Under the pieces are notes generated by a model. That model had not been told where the DNA came from, made no database searches, and saw nothing but the letters and a program-made list of their open reading frames with translations. DNA of 64,000 nt, taken from NCBI GenBank assembly GCA_018907035.1, contig JACCIC010000215.1, positions 186,001 to 250,000 of the forward strand, written 5' to 3'. Position 1 is the first letter of the stretch. Each line of letters starts with the position of its first letter. This DNA is from Sycobia sp. Sy_11. Taxonomy: Eukaryota; Arthropoda; Insecta; Hymenoptera; Epichrysomallidae. The position numbers were made by a program, and so were the translations under genes. Positions 44,275-56,599 of this stretch are shown here, piece by piece.

Positions 44275-46530
44275 TATGTATTTGTTATGTGATAGAATGA
44301 AAAATTTTTGTCAAATGATTGTCGATCTTACTGATACGAAGTGGCAACGCACCTATTGGTGGTTTGATCCACTTTTGGCTCTTCAAGTTTGGCGCTTCTT
44401 TACTGTTACATATGGAATATTATCAGCTCCATTTTTGGCAAATACTTGCTTAGAAGAATTAGCGAGTTTGATCGCACTTTCCAATAAAATTGGATCCACA
44501 ATTATTCTCAGAAATAGATACATTGATGACTTTTTCGCTAGCGAAGATACATAGGATGAAGTCGGGCAAGCATATCAGGAGCTTATTGAAGTGATTTGTT
44601 CTGCTAGCATGTCTTTCGGCAAGTGTGTATCAATTTGAATCTAGTTAATTCTCAAGATGATTTTAGAGACTTAAATGAGAAAAAAACGATTTCGGCTCTT
44701 GGTCTATGGTGGAATCCCCATGATGATGCCTTTCATTTTCGAGTTAAACTTCTTTTAACACATCCAGCAACCACAAAAAGTTCCATTTTAATAGAGGTAT
44801 CAAAAATCTTCGACGCTCTGCGTTTCTTGTCCCCAGTTGTTATTCGTGCAAAAATATTAATTCAATATTGGTGGATGCAAGGTGTACATTGCGATTCACC
44901 TGTTTCAGATCGAAATCAGAAAGAGTGACTTCTTTACATACAACAGCTTGCCGACTTAGAGAAGATTCGAATTCAACGTTGGGTAAATACAAGCAAGTCT
45001 GAATCCTGGCATTTGGATGTGTTTTGTGACCTTTTGAGCGTGCCTTTGGAAGTATAATTTTTGGGAATGTTTCAAGTGCCAGATATGTACCAGACTGGTC
45101 ATCGTTAAAACAAAGCTAGCTTCACTTAAAGTTTAAATTTACAAAAGTTAGAACTCTCTGTCCAACTTATGGCTAGCAACCTTTCTAAATTAGACTCTTC
45201 GCCTAAAAAGATTCATTATTGGTCCGACTCAAAAGTCGTTCTGGCCTGGCTAAGATCACATCGATCTTGTTGGGAATCATATGTTGCAAATAGAATTAGT
45301 GAGGTTATCACTCTCTTGCCTACAGCTAAATGACGTACTGCCCCATCCGTACATAATCCAGCAGACTTATCAATCAGAGGATGTACTGCACTACAATTGA
45401 AAGAAGCAACTATGCGGTGGTCAGGGCCTGTTTAGATGATTGAGGATTGAGTCCTTTTGGCCATCCAATCAGCAGAAATTTCAACAAACTTAGAAATTCA
45501 TAGTTTAACTGAAATATATTTCATTCAAGAGCATCAAGATTGAGAAGAATGATTTGTGCGATTCTCTCCTTCGATAAATTAGTTGCTATTATAGCATATT
45601 GTCGTTGTTGGAGTAGAAACCTGTCACTCTAAGGAGCAGAAAAGAAAAGATTGTTTATCGTCTGAGGACATCTCAAGAGCAATTACTACTTTAATTAGAT
45701 TGGTCGACCAGTCGGTTTTTTCCAATTAGTTGTGAATTTTGTTTTCAGGACAGCATCTTCCGTCAACAAATCCATTATGCAAAATTAATACCTTTTATTG
45801 ATACTGATACTTTGCTTAATGTAGCCGGTAGATTGCACAAATCTTCCTTATCTGAATCAGAGAAGCACCCAGTGATTCTGTCAAAAACGCATCATGTTAC
45901 TGCTTTAATTATTACAAAAGTTTACCTTTATACTTTACATGGCGCAGCTACAATTGTGCAAAGCTATTTCAGAAATCACCTGTGTTGGATTTAATGCTCG
46001 CACTCAGGAACAGTTGATGGGAATACACCCTGCAATTAGAGCAAGACCTACTCGATCCGTTCAACACACTGGAGTCGATTTTGCAGGCCTCTTTTGGATT
46101 AAGGTATCTTTTGGAAGGGACACAAATTCTTTAATGCAGTTAATTTGGAATTAGTATCTAATCTTACAACACAAGCATTTTTAGCTGCGTATCGGAAGTT
46201 TACTGCTCGATAAGATTTCTTTAATGTAATTTATAGTGGTAATGGGAGAACCTTTCTGGATAGTGAAACTGTAATTCAGCATCTCTTCACGAAATCTTCT
46301 GCTTCAGGACATTGGTTTGGCGTTTCATTCCTCTCAGAGCCCACAATTTTTATGGCATTTGGGAAGTTAACGTGAGTTCTTTCAAAATATATTCGTATAG
46401 ATTTATAGGCGAATCAAAATTGTCGTTCGAGTTATTTTCAACTCTCTTGCCTGATAGAGAGGGGTGCTTGAATTCTAGACCACTCAGCGCACTCAGTTTA
46501 GCTCCTGCAGATGTGAGTGCGATCGGTCCT
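44275..46530 (+). pseudogene. Second BEL/Pao lineage: RT, RNase H and integrase
   Basis: RT: VDLTDTKWQRTYWWFDPL, VTYGILSAPFLANTCLEELA, RNRYIDDFFASED (the catalytic Y-I-D-D). Then LNEKKTISALGLWWNPHDDA and ILIQYWWMQGV. RNase H region 45,150-45,470: VQLMASNLSKLDSSPKKIHY, WSDSKVVLAWLRSHRSCWES, HNPADLSIRGCT. Integrase: FRQQIHYAKLIPFIDTDTLL, NVAGRLHKSSLSESEKHPVI, VDFAGLFWIKV (first D), IYSGNGRTFLDSETV (D to G change in the second motif), and LNSRPLSALSLAPADVSA before it stops near 46,520. Many stops. It differs enough from the 38-43 kb element to be another family. Confidence 0.85.
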
Positions 46531-46539
46531 CGGATTATC

Positions 46540-47060
46540 CGTCTGCTCCTGCTTTGCCTCCTCGTCTCTTTCGCCTGATGGTCTTCTTTCCCTCTGTCGC
46601 CTTCCTCTCACCTTGTCTTTCTCTCTCTCTCTTTCTTTGAAGCTTCTTCCTTTCGAATTTTCTTTCGTGCCCTTTCTATAGCCACTCTTTCATCTCACAC
46701 TCATTTACTTCTTTCTTACACCTGTTTAATGTTTTGTACACCTTCCTTTGCTTCGTTTCACTATCTCTCTCTATTTTTCGTCGTTCTTCGGTTGATCCCT
46801 CACTTCTTCTCTCTGCTGTTCGTCGTTCTTTCGTTGCTCACCTCCTCCATTATACTACTGTACCGTTTTTCGCTCTCTCTCTCTCTTATGCTGCATATCT
46901 TTTATTCTATTTTGTACACCGTTTTCCTTTGCTTACTCTTCACTCTCTCGTTTTTCTGTTCTCGTTTCTTTCTACTTTCTCGACCCTTCTTCTCTATTCG
47001 CCACTGCCTCTCCACTCACTCGCTCTCTATACTATCCCTCCTCCGGCGACCGACGCGAGA
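46540..47060. other. Pyrimidine-rich tract
   Basis: About 500 bp with strong C/T bias on the plus strand (CTCTCT, TTCTTTC runs). The open frames here are Ser/Leu/Phe-rich artefacts. A similar tract is at 53,510-53,830. Confidence 0.7.
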
Positions 47061-47764
47061 GTGAATTTAGAGAATCCAATTTAGAGAAAGTGGGAGGGGG
47101 GTAAGAACGACGATGGGTGACGGCAGTTAGTTTGAAATATTTCTTATTTAATATGTACGAACAATAATTAAGTAAATACATTTAAAAAAAATCAGTTCTT
47201 AATTTTTAATAGTATTAAATTTATGTTCTAATCAGTAAAGTATATCGGTTAATTTCAAGTAAACACTTCTCTTACATTTATCCTTTCATACTTCATATTT
47301 AAGTTCAATAACTTGAATAAATAATTTCGAAAATGCCCTGACTATTTAATATCATCTTAAATATCTAAATAAATTTGTATTAACCTTATTTTTAAAATAG
47401 TAATAACGGGGATTCATTATCAAAAAAGAATTTAAAAACTGTTGCAAGTATGATATTTTGAAAAATCTTAAATGAATTGTTATCATATATTTTAACAAAT
47501 TTTTAACAAAGTTCATTTTGATTAATAAATTAATTCATTACTTAATTTGAATAGTTAATAGATAATAACAAAGAAAGTTTTAATGTCAACTAGAATGCAA
47601 AAACAAAACAAAAGTATAAATACTTTAACCGCTGATTTTTCAATTTTTTTTTGGAACTGATGTAAGTTATTTTTTTTCAGAACAACCAATTATCTGTACA
47701 CAGTGATGATTTTATTGTTTTTATATTTTGCAAAAATTTTATACCGAATTATACATTTTATATG
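47061..47764. other. AT-rich non-coding
   Basis: No gene seen. It flanks the 5'-truncated end of the LINE at about 47,765. Confidence 0.4.
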
Positions 47765-49683
47765 TCCTAAGCGCACAGACTGGCAGGGCTACAGAAGATC
47801 TGTCGAAACTGCTTTTAAGGACTTAACTGTAGAGATCAGGGACAAGCGAACGCTGGAGAATGTCGCGAAGTCCTTTAATGACGCCATCATACATGCCTTT
47901 AAGGAAAATTATCGCCCCAAACGGGCGAGACCCAGGGGAGAGGTTCGATGGTGGAATAAGAAACTGGACTACCTGAAAGAGAAGACTATGGTTCTTCGGA
48001 AGATAGCCAGGAGAAAAGGTAGTGATTCTGATTGGACTGCATACAGAGCGTCCAGGGACAACTACAGAGATGCAGTGGGGTCAGCCAGAGTGACAAGCTG
48101 GAGAAACTACTGTGAAAGCATATGCGAGGGTAAGGAAGCGGCTATGCTGAACAGAGTCCTATCGAAGAATCCTGGCGCGGTCCTGGGCACGCTGAAGAGA
48201 CCCGATGGCAGTTATGTACTATCGGATGAGGAGACTTTGGAATACCTTATCCAAGTCCACTTCCCTAACTTCAGTAGAAATACTGAACAAGATGACGATA
48301 CAGTCACAAAAAATGACCACTGGACGGGTTACGCTAAACTGGGAGCTAACCGAATGGTAGCAAACCAAATTGTTACACCGGACAGGGTCATATGGGCCGT
48401 AGGGTCATTTGGCGCATTTAAATCACCGGGACCGGATGGAGTCTACCCGGCCTTCCTACAAAAAGCCGGGGACTGTATTGTGGGCTCGATGACAAGAATG
48501 GCGCGGGCAAGCATCACTCTGGATCATATCCTAGCAAGATGGCTAGGGACCAGGGTGATATTTATACCTAAAGCAGGCAAATGTGGTTATACATCCCCGA
48601 AGGATTTTAGACCCATCAGCCTGGCATTTTTTATTCTCAAGACTATCGAAAGGATGATTGATAGATTCATCAGAGACGACGCCTTAAGAAGAAATCAACT
48701 TCATAAGGAGCAACATGCATACTGCACCGGAAGATCCACGGAGACGGCTCTATACAGAACCGTATCTGTGATGCGATCTCAGGTGGAGGCTAAAGGGTTT
48801 GCCGTAGGTGTTCTTATGGACATCGAAGGAGCCTTTAATCACACGTCACGTAAGGTTATTAAGCGGGCCTTAAATAGGCATGATATCCCTCCGTGCATCA
48901 CAGAATGGATTGACCACATGTTGGGAAATCGCATCCTGGAAGCAAGCAAAGGGAGCACGACCCTACGAGGGGGAAGACGGTCAGGGTGCCGACAGGGGGC
49001 GTCCTGTCCCCGCTCCTATGGTGCCTCATGATGGACGAGCTCCTAAATAAGCTGAATAGCATCGGATGTCTGGCGGTTGGTTATGCTGACGACATAATGC
49101 TAATTGCCGGAGGGCCTTTTTGGATCCCCTTATGGGAGTACTACAGGGTGCCCTTGAAGTGGTCGATGGATGGTGCAGACGGGCCGGTCTCTCAGTTAAC
49201 CCAGGGAAGACTGAGGTCATAGTCTGCACCAGGAGATATAAATGGAATAAGAGTTGTGGTTTGATTCTTGGAGGGCATTCTCTGACCTTTAAAAAGCAAG
49301 TGAAATACCTAGGTGTGACCACTGATAGCAAACTATTATGGAATAAACACCTAGAGTGTGTATCTGGCAAACTGACGCCCTGTCTCTGGCAGGTTAGGAG
49401 AGCCATAGACAGGACGTGGGGCATCAAGTCAGGTATCATGAAATGGATATACGAGGTTGTCCTGAAATCCAGACTAACCTACGGGGCCCTGGTCTGGTGG
49501 GAAAGGACGGCTTTGGTGACTGCCAGAAACTCACTAAGACTGAGAAGTATGGTCGTGAGGAGCATCTCCGGAGCGATTAGATCTACACCTACTGCTGCGC
49601 TGGGCATGCTCCTCGAAATAGAGCCATTTAAACTAACTCTGGCGGGAGCAGCTGCAAAAGCCCTCCACAGAGTCAAAAGCTAG
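47765..49683 (+). pseudogene. LINE reverse transcriptase, two frameshifts
   Basis: 47,765-49,000: TDWQGYRRSVETAFKDLTVE, EVRWWNKKLDYLKEK, SFGAFKSPGPDGVYPAFLQK, TRVIFIPKAGKCGYTSPKDF, RPISLAFFILKTIERMIDRF, QHAYCTGRSTETALYRTVSV and VGVLMDIEGAFNHTSRKVIK (first catalytic Asp region). Near 49,000 the frame shifts to PTGGVLSPLLWCLMMDELLN and CLAVGYADDIMLIAGG (catalytic Y-A-D-D). Near 49,120 it shifts again to AGLSVNPGKTEVIVCTRRYK, VKYLGVTTDSKLLWNKHLEC and LKSRLTYGALVWWERTALVT. All RT motifs are recognisable in order. Confidence 0.9.
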
Positions 49684-49745
49684 ATCAAATAGGTGAGCAG
49701 AGAGGGGCCATTACGGCTTCCCCGGGGACTGGACGAAAAGGTGAT

Positions 49746-50692
49746 TTGCGAATGAACCTCGACGCCACGAACAGGAGCTACCTCTTTGATAAAAAATATA
49801 GGGTCAGTATCCCATCCAGAAAGGAATGGGAGAATGGGCTGGTAAGCATCCCCAACATTAAAGAGCTGTGGTATACAGATGGCTTTAAATATGAAAGGGG
49901 TGCAGGTGCAGGAGTGTACCAAAGAAGTGACGGAAAGGGCACAAGTTTCCTGTTGGGGAAGTACCCTACCGTTTTTCAAGTTGAGCTAGTGGCAATCCTT
50001 CGAGGAGCAGAGATGGCTGCGGAAGCGGCTCTTGACACCCACATTTGTCTCTGCTCAGACAGTAAAGCTAGACTGCAATCTTTGAGCAGTTATATTACTA
50101 GATCCAATCTGGTAAGGGACTGTTACGAGGCCTTCAATAGACTGGCGACTAAGGCAACGGTCACGCTACTATGGGTACCGGGCCATTATGGAATTAAAGG
50201 GAACATGGTGGCAGATGACCTTGCCAAAATAGGAGCTAGAACTCCCTATAGCGGCCCTGAGCCGGCTGTAGGACTCTACAAGACCCTCATCAAGGGGGAG
50301 ATAGAGAGGTAGAAAACGGAAGAAAAGAGCCGACTATGGGAGACAAATGGAGAGTGCAGGTAGGTTAAAGCCTTCACCTCCACAAATAACATATAGGATT
50401 GGACCAGGGAAATCCTTGGCCTCAGTAGAAGAAGGCCAAAATTTCGCATCGAAATCCTCACAGGTCATGGTAAGATTAACGCCCACATGTGCAGAATGGG
50501 TCTCGTGAGAGACTCCTTCTGCCGCTTTTGCTACACAGAGAATGAAACCCCCGAACATCTTCTGTGCCACTGTCCAAATATATCTGAGAAAAGGCGGCGA
50601 CATTTGGGGGCTGCCTACTTGGACATTGAGGACGTTAAATCCAGTATGATGACCGGAATAATTTCATTCTGGGAGGCCCGCCGTTTATAGCG
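49746..50692 (+). pseudogene. LINE RNase H and C-terminal Cys/His motif
   Basis: LWYTDGFKYERGAGAGVYQR (first Asp), TVFQVELVAILRGAEMAAEA (Glu), ICLCSDSKARLQSLSSY (second Asp), TLLWVPGHYGIKGNMVADDL (final His and Asp) give a complete RNase H active-site set, though the last G-N-E is G-N-M. After a stop at 50,312 and a gap, 50,487-50,690 adds FCRFCYTENETPEHLLCHCP, the C-x2-C...H...C-x-C end motif of such ORF2 proteins. Confidence 0.9.
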
Positions 50693-50800
50693 GCTGCTTG
50701 GTCAAGGGAAGGATGCGAAAGGTTTAACCATGCGTCCGGAGGCCGAGAAGGCCCAACTCCTTAAAATAAAATAAAATAAATAAATAAATAAATATACATT

Positions 50801-52051
50801 TTATAACTAAAATTACGCGTAGAAGTCGAATTCTCAGTCTTATGCTTCGTTGGCTGGACAGCTGATCGTCAGTCCTCGGACGAACGAAACTTGTATGGGC
50901 GCAAGCGGTGAAGTAAGGGGATGACAACACGGAGCAGAACACAAGGCGCAACGGTGCGTGCACGAGCGTTTTATGTTTTTTTACCGAAGTATGGCGCGCG
51001 CGACGTCTTCTTTCGCTCGAATGGGTTCGGCGTGGTCGCTATTGTGACAACCGTCACAGCATATAAAATTTTGATCACTGTTCTTTCTTTTGATGCAAAA
51101 TAAACCTCACTCTTTATTTTGTGCTACTAAATTGTATATTTACTATTCACTATATATATAATATAAGAAAGAATATAGTATTAATTTGCTTCTATATTAA
51201 GAATATTGATACACCATGATACTATTTTATTCTTTGGTGATGTGCTAATTGTTCTTGGTATATGTTAATTTAACATTAATGAAACCAACGCCAATTGATT
51301 ATGTATTTATAAAATAAATTTAAGATCACATATGTATAAAATAGTACTGTACGAAATGAAGAATATTGTTAATATATCTCAAAAAAGAATAATTTAAAAT
51401 TGAAGAATAAAAAAAAATCTTTTAAATCACCATCAATCGTGTATTAGGTCATCGTTCACATTTCGGGAAGTACAATAATCAAGACGCTGTATTGATATTC
51501 TTTTTATTTGATATTTATTAAACAATAAATGTTAATCATATTTATAATAATCAAATCAATAAATGACCTTAATTTAATTCCCTTGATTACGACCAAAGGA
51601 TTAGAAACCAATAGTATTAGTAACGGGAGTTCGTTCAGAGGTTGCTCAGTCGACCTTCTTGTTCGCGATCGCAAATGACACTGACCTGTACAGGTATTGT
51701 TGCACGTTCGAAAATGGCACAGGTCAATTTTTATTATGCATATCTACAGCACTGATGATAGACCTATCGGTGCGAGTTTACGTAATTGCTTGAACATTTG
51801 ACGGTATAATTATTCTGTTCTACACAAACTTATGATTTCGGATTTTTCCGATGCAGCGAAGACAGTCATACAAACAATTATTGTGAAATATTATATACAG
51901 ATTACCTTTTCATAATATAATATAAGTATAGGTCGTAATATACGCATGTCACACAACCACTATATACAAGTAGTTAATTCTCGGAGTTAAGAGTCATACT
52001 CACCAGAATTCGATATATCATACAGTATATATAAATATGTATGAAAATTAA

Positions 52052-52094
<43 letters not shown>

Positions 52095-52099
52095 TATAT
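50801..52099. other. AT-rich non-coding with (TA)n
   Basis: No gene recognised. The segment 50,810-51,060 is less AT-rich but has only short frames. (TA)n at about 52,054-52,100 directly adjoins the mariner end CGAGGTCAGAGAATTAA. Confidence 0.4.
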
Positions 52100-53200
52100 A
52101 CGAGGTCAGAGAATTAACTAATGCGACAAAATTAAAAAATCGAATGTATTGAAAAATTAAGGTACATTGTTGAGATCCCCTGCAAAGTAGTCCCCTTCCG
52201 CATCTATGCACTTATTCCATCGAGTTGTCCAGTTCGCATAACAATTGTGGAACACTTCTTGTGAGACCTATCCAAGTACCCTCGTCAAAGATTCTTAGAT
52301 GTTTTGAAGGGACTCAAAATGTCGACCTTTTTCAAAGGTCGATACGGGAATAGGAAAAATTCGCAGGATAACTTATCCGATGAATAACACGGCAGTTATG
52401 ATAACGTTGCGATGCATTTAGTTGCTAAAAACTAACGGACACTGAACACACTGCGACAGGGAGCATTATAGTGATACAGAACCCAGGTCTTCGCGATCTC
52501 TGGACGCATTCTGAGCACCCTTCTTCGTAATTTTTTGAGCAAATTGCGGTAGAATACTTGATTTATAGTTTGTCCAGGTGGTAAAAACTCTTTGTGATCA
52601 TCTCCTTTGCTATCGAAGAAGCAAATAAACATGGTTTTTACTTTGACTTGCTCATTTCCCAATGTTGGCTTTGTCGTTTAGTTTCGAGGTCATATTGAGA
52701 GAACCAACTTTCATCACTAGTAATAACTCGATCAAAAAGAGTAGTATCGCTTTCAACCTGCTGGAGACAATCTTGTGCGATGTTTACTCGGTGGGCCTTT
52801 TGCTGAACTGAAATGTTCTTCGGTACCATCTTCGCGCACAAGTTTTTTATGGCGAAATCATCGGTTAAAATATTTCTAACTGTTTGCCGGTTCATATTTA
52901 ACTAGTCAACCAACATTCTAATGGTTAGTCGCCGGTCATGACGAACAAGGGCGCGGACGCATTGCGTATTCGAGTCGGCTCATACTGGAATTGCCCTTTC
53001 GCTCCGCGCCTTGTCTTTGACGTTCTCACGGCCTTTTTTAAAATCGGCATGCCTCCGAAGTACATGACTATGACTCAGGGTATCATATACTTTAAGCACT
53101 TTTTCAAAAGTTTCTGTCACGATTCGCCGAATTTCGCACAAAATTTTATCGCGCATCCTTGCTCTAAATTCCTTTGTTTCATTTTTGTGACATGCACTAC
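52100..53200 (-). pseudogene. Mariner transposase remnant, third lineage
   Basis: On the minus strand from about 53,185: MKQRNLEQGCAIKFCAKFGE, then HADFKKGRENVKDKARSERA, LTIRMLVD and NMNRQTVRNILTDDFAIKNL (helix-turn-helix), CAKMVPKNISVQQKAHRVNI, FDRVITSDESWFSQYDLETK (first D), MSKSKVKTMFICFFDSKGDD after a frameshift near 52,650, LPPGQTINQVFYRNLLKKLR, WVLYHYNAPCRS (second Asp changed to Tyr), and a degraded C-terminus with CIDAEGDYFAGD near 52,170-52,205. The end at 52,100 is CGAGGTCAGAGAATTAACTA next to TA repeats. Confidence 0.9.
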
Positions 53201-53509
53201 TCGCGCGTTGTTACAAAATACTAAACAGCTGGCAAAGAAATGGTCGTACGAGGGTTGGCAATATCTCATTCGAGGGAGTAGGGATCTACTATTACGGTGG
53301 TGGAGTTACAGGTTCGCATTGTTACTACAGACCAAGAAATAAAATCGGTTAAATTACTTAATTGTCCGAGCTTTATATTATTTTATATATGTGTTTAATT
53401 TACATATATATTTATATGTACCATATGGTATATGTGAATGGAAGGGCGGGCGTCGGCGCACCGCAATTCTCCGTAAGGCGGATACTGTCGTCCTTTCCTG
53501 TAGTCGCTA
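53201..53509. other. Flank of the mariner, no gene
   Basis: Probable 5' end of the mariner followed by AT-rich sequence; terminal repeat not identified. Confidence 0.4.
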
Positions 53510-53850
53510 TGTCCCTTGACTCTTCGCCCTCACTTCTTCTCTCTCTCGTCCTTTATTTCCTTCCTTTCCCACCTTTCTACTTATCGTTCTTCTGCTTCTG
53601 CCACTTCTTTTTCGCTCACGTCTTCACTTTCTTCCTACTCCCTTATCCTCGATCTATCTCTTCTTATGTTTCCCTTTACCGCCCTATTCCAATTCTCTAC
53701 CGACACTTCATTCCGACTACCTTCCACAGCTTCTCCCCTACAATTCTTCTTCACCTCTCACTCCGCATACCTGACTGTGTCTCTTCCCTTCGATTTCTCT
53801 CGCTCCATTGTGCTTCATCTCTTCTATTTGAAAGTCGGGATGAGAGTGCC
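53510..53850. other. Pyrimidine-rich tract, second copy
   Basis: C/T-rich on the plus strand with TCTTCT and CTCTCTC runs and Ser/Phe/Leu-rich artefact frames, like 46,540-47,060. CCTCACTTCTTCTCTCT is shared (46,797 and 53,528). Confidence 0.65.
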
Positions 53851-55105
53851 ATCTCTCCCCGCGTCTCTGAAAATTTCGAATAAGGATAACCCGAAAAGAA
53901 AGGGAAGGACTAGTGCGGCGGCAAACAGAAGAGATCGGCTCGCGTCGAATGCGGCGATTAGACACGCAAATCATAAATTTAATTTTTGGTTTATATACCC
54001 TTTGGTGGCTTAATAATAAAAAACGAACAAATTAAATTTATTTTTCATTTATAAATCCACTCCATTACATTTTTTTTTAAGTTATCTTGATTTAATTCCA
54101 TTTATTGTGATATCCTTTCAAGCTTAAACGCTTACCAATTGAACTTCTTGTGTATGTGAGAGCATGTAATGGCTTTACAATTTATTATTATTAAGATTAT
54201 TTGTAACATGAATGGCCAGAACCGATGAACACATAAAACAAGATAAATAAATTTTCCTTATTTTTTTAGTACGATAATAAAAATAAACCAGGAAGTATAA
54301 ATTGCGTGTTATATTAGCTAGCTCATTTGAGTTACCTCAGTTTCTTACCCACCAAATTTATAATAATTAATACTTTCTTTGAACTTTGAACATTTTTTTT
54401 TCAATCAACTTATTCTTATAGGAAATCGAGATTCACTTAAGTTAAGTTACATTAATACGCAAACATATCACCTTTGTTAATTTATGGTAAACTAGATCTA
54501 TAATTATTTCAATTTCTTTTACAATGTAAATAAAGTCTTTCGACTTTGGATTGATGCAATACAGTTTCATACAAAAAGAAAATTCTATTTGGCACGACTT
54601 GTCTAACACAACATTTCCGTACTAGTATTAGTACCATAATCACACCGGTTATAAATTTACTAAAATTTTGTTAATGTTTACATTTATTGTTGTCTCCTAA
54701 CGGCGAATAATGAAACTTATTTTTCGCCGTTCTTAATAATTAAGATTTCGGGTCATGAAATAATTCATTGTAAATAAAATATAAGTAAGACAAGCAAAAC
54801 AAATTTTTATATATAATTTCAAATAGTTTATGTTTAGAGGTTATCTTTGAATTCATACTGAAACCAGATCAAATTACTCTATAGAGATTCGCACACAAAT
54901 GAAATCAGTTCAATCAATTACCTTTCACGGTTTGGCCAGAAATAGCAAAAGAAAACATCATTTGAATTATGAATAACTTAAGATTAACATTATGCCTACA
55001 GCTAATAAACAGGCTGTCTTCCACTTCAAACAATTTGCAAAAACAAGAACAAAAATTTTTCTCTTAATAATAATATAACAGGAGCTTCTTTGCTTTTTCT
55101 TTTGT
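53851..55105. other. AT-rich non-coding
   Basis: Nothing recognised apart from a short GC-richer stretch at 53,880-53,970. Confidence 0.4.
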
Positions 55106-55300
55106 TCAATGTACATAAGTCATTTGTAATTTCGTATACGTGTGTATATCCCTTGTCCTACTGCCATACGGTAGCAGAACTGGCTGCTTCATGGATGTTC
55201 GTAGCTGCAGTATCGGTGTCTGCTGACACCACAATTCCAGCAACCATCTAGTATCCCGGGGTCGCTTGGGCGATGTGAAGTTTTCAGGGGGCGTCACGAT
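55106..55300. other. GC-richer island, unassigned
   Basis: About 200 bp of balanced composition between AT-rich flanks, with a 63-codon open frame on the minus strand (LLELWCQQTPILQLRTSMKQ). I cannot match it. It could be a short interspersed element or a coding fragment. Confidence 0.3.
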
Positions 55301-55307
55301 AGGTGTA

Positions 55308-56345
55308 CTTCGGAAGAATTGAAGTTTGTAAAATTCAATAATTTTTTTTTATAAAAACCTCGAAAACAGTAATTTTATATTTCGATAATAATAAATCGAA
55401 AGATTTGATAAAATTTGGGTATAATCATTGAGTTTGTAAAACTCGATTATTACTTTATAAAAAATTGAAAAATTAGGAATAGTACAGTATTAGTAATAAA
55501 ACAGTAATAGTACATCGGAAGATATAGATTTTATAAACTTCCAAATTCGTTTATAAAAAGATGCATTCTCGTATTTTTATGTTTCAATAATAGTAAATCG
55601 AAAGATTTGGTAAAATTTGAGTATTAGACTTTGAGTTTGTAATAATTCGATAATTCATTATAAAAAGATAAAAAAATTTTAATTTCATGATTTGTGAATT
55701 ATTAATCGGAAAATTTGAGTAAAATTCAATTATTCGTTTATAAAAAATTGCAACATTAGTAATTTTTATAATTCGATAAGAGTACATCGGAAGAATTTGA
55801 ATTTGCAAAATTCGGCAATTAGTTTCTAAAAAGTTGCTAATTGAGTCATTTTATTTTTGGATAATAGCCAATCGAAAGATTTACTAAAATTTGCGTACCA
55901 ATTTGAGTTTGTAAAACTCGATTATTCGTTTATAAAAAATTAATAATTTTTATGTTTCGATAATAGTACATCGGAAGAATTTAAGTTTTTAAAATTCGAG
56001 AATTAGTTTTTATAAAGTTATATTTTAATAATCTTATGTTTGGATAATAGTAAGTCGATAGTTTTCGTAAAATTTGAATGTAAGAATTTGAGTATGTTCG
56101 ATATTTCTTTATAAAAAGTTGAAAGATTTGTAATTTCATGTTTTGAGAATTATGAATCGAAAGATATGGTAAAATTTGAGTATAACTTGATTATTCGTTT
56201 ATAAAAAATTTCAAGATTAGTAATTTTTATGTTTCGATAATCGGAAGAATTTGAGATTGTAAAATTCGATAAGTTGTTTCTAAAAAGTTGACAATTAATC
56301 CTTTTATGTTTCAATAAAAGTGAATTGAAAGATTTGGTTAAATTT
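55308..56345. repeat. AT-rich satellite-like array of two alternating half-units
   Basis: Two related motifs alternate: AATCGAAAGATTTGGTAAAA (55,393; 55,595; 55,869; 56,052; 56,154; 56,322, variably degenerate) and CATCGGAAGAATTTGAATTT (55,308; 55,512; 55,785; 55,968; 56,239). TTTATAAAAA and TTATGTTTCGATAATAGTA connectors separate them. Half-units are about 80-105 bp, giving dimers near 190 bp with gaps. This is a diverged tandem array of about 1 kb. Confidence 0.85.
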
Positions 56346-56374
56346 GCATAGTAGATAGGATATGAGCAGTCTAG

Positions 56375-56462
56375 CACATGGGCATTCTGATACACCCCCC
56401 TCTGAAATCTGTGCTTTGGCCCTGTGGGCATTCAAGCACACCTCCCCCCTTGAAAGCTGAGG
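56375..56462. repeat. About 43-bp direct duplication
   Basis: TGGGCATTCTGATACACCCC at about 56,384 is repeated, diverged, as TGGGCATTCAAGCACACCTC at about 56,427; each is followed by a TGAAA..CTG.G segment. Confidence 0.7.
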
Positions 56463-56516
56463 TGCCCTGCATATTGTAATTCATAGAGAAAGAGGTCGCC
56501 TCCCGAAACGATGCCG

Positions 56517-56550
56517 CTCTCGCTATATTATATTAGATAAATAGCGAGAG
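56517..56550. other. Perfect hairpin between two repeat arrays
   Basis: CTCTCGCTAT (56,517-56,526) pairs with ATAGCGAGAG (56,541-56,550), loop of 14 A/T bases. It could be a transcript hairpin or a remnant of an inverted repeat. Confidence 0.7.
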
Positions 56551-56599
56551 ATGTGGAACGACTTGTTTCGTTATTTCCATTCATTAAATTTGAGCAGAG

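Larger units (their letters stand above)
47765..50800 (+). mobile_element. 5'-truncated LINE with RT, RNase H and A-rich tail
   Basis: Starts inside ORF2 between endonuclease and RT. It covers the RT, an RNase H domain, a Cys/His motif and a 3' end of AAAATAAAATAAAATAAATA repeats (50,762-50,793), the tail expected of target-primed insertion. No endonuclease or ORF1 is present. The RNase H points to the I/LOA-like side of the LINE tree rather than the R1-like copies at 16-21 kb. Confidence 0.85.

Noticed and set aside
46729..47084. Long overlapping ORFs rich in Ser, Leu and Phe
   Set aside because: They come from a pyrimidine-rich tract; composition alone gives few stops.
53362..54013. ORFs of 165-173 codons resembling membrane proteins
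   Set aside because: Same artefact of a C/T-rich strand; hydrophobic runs are from TTC and CTT repeats.
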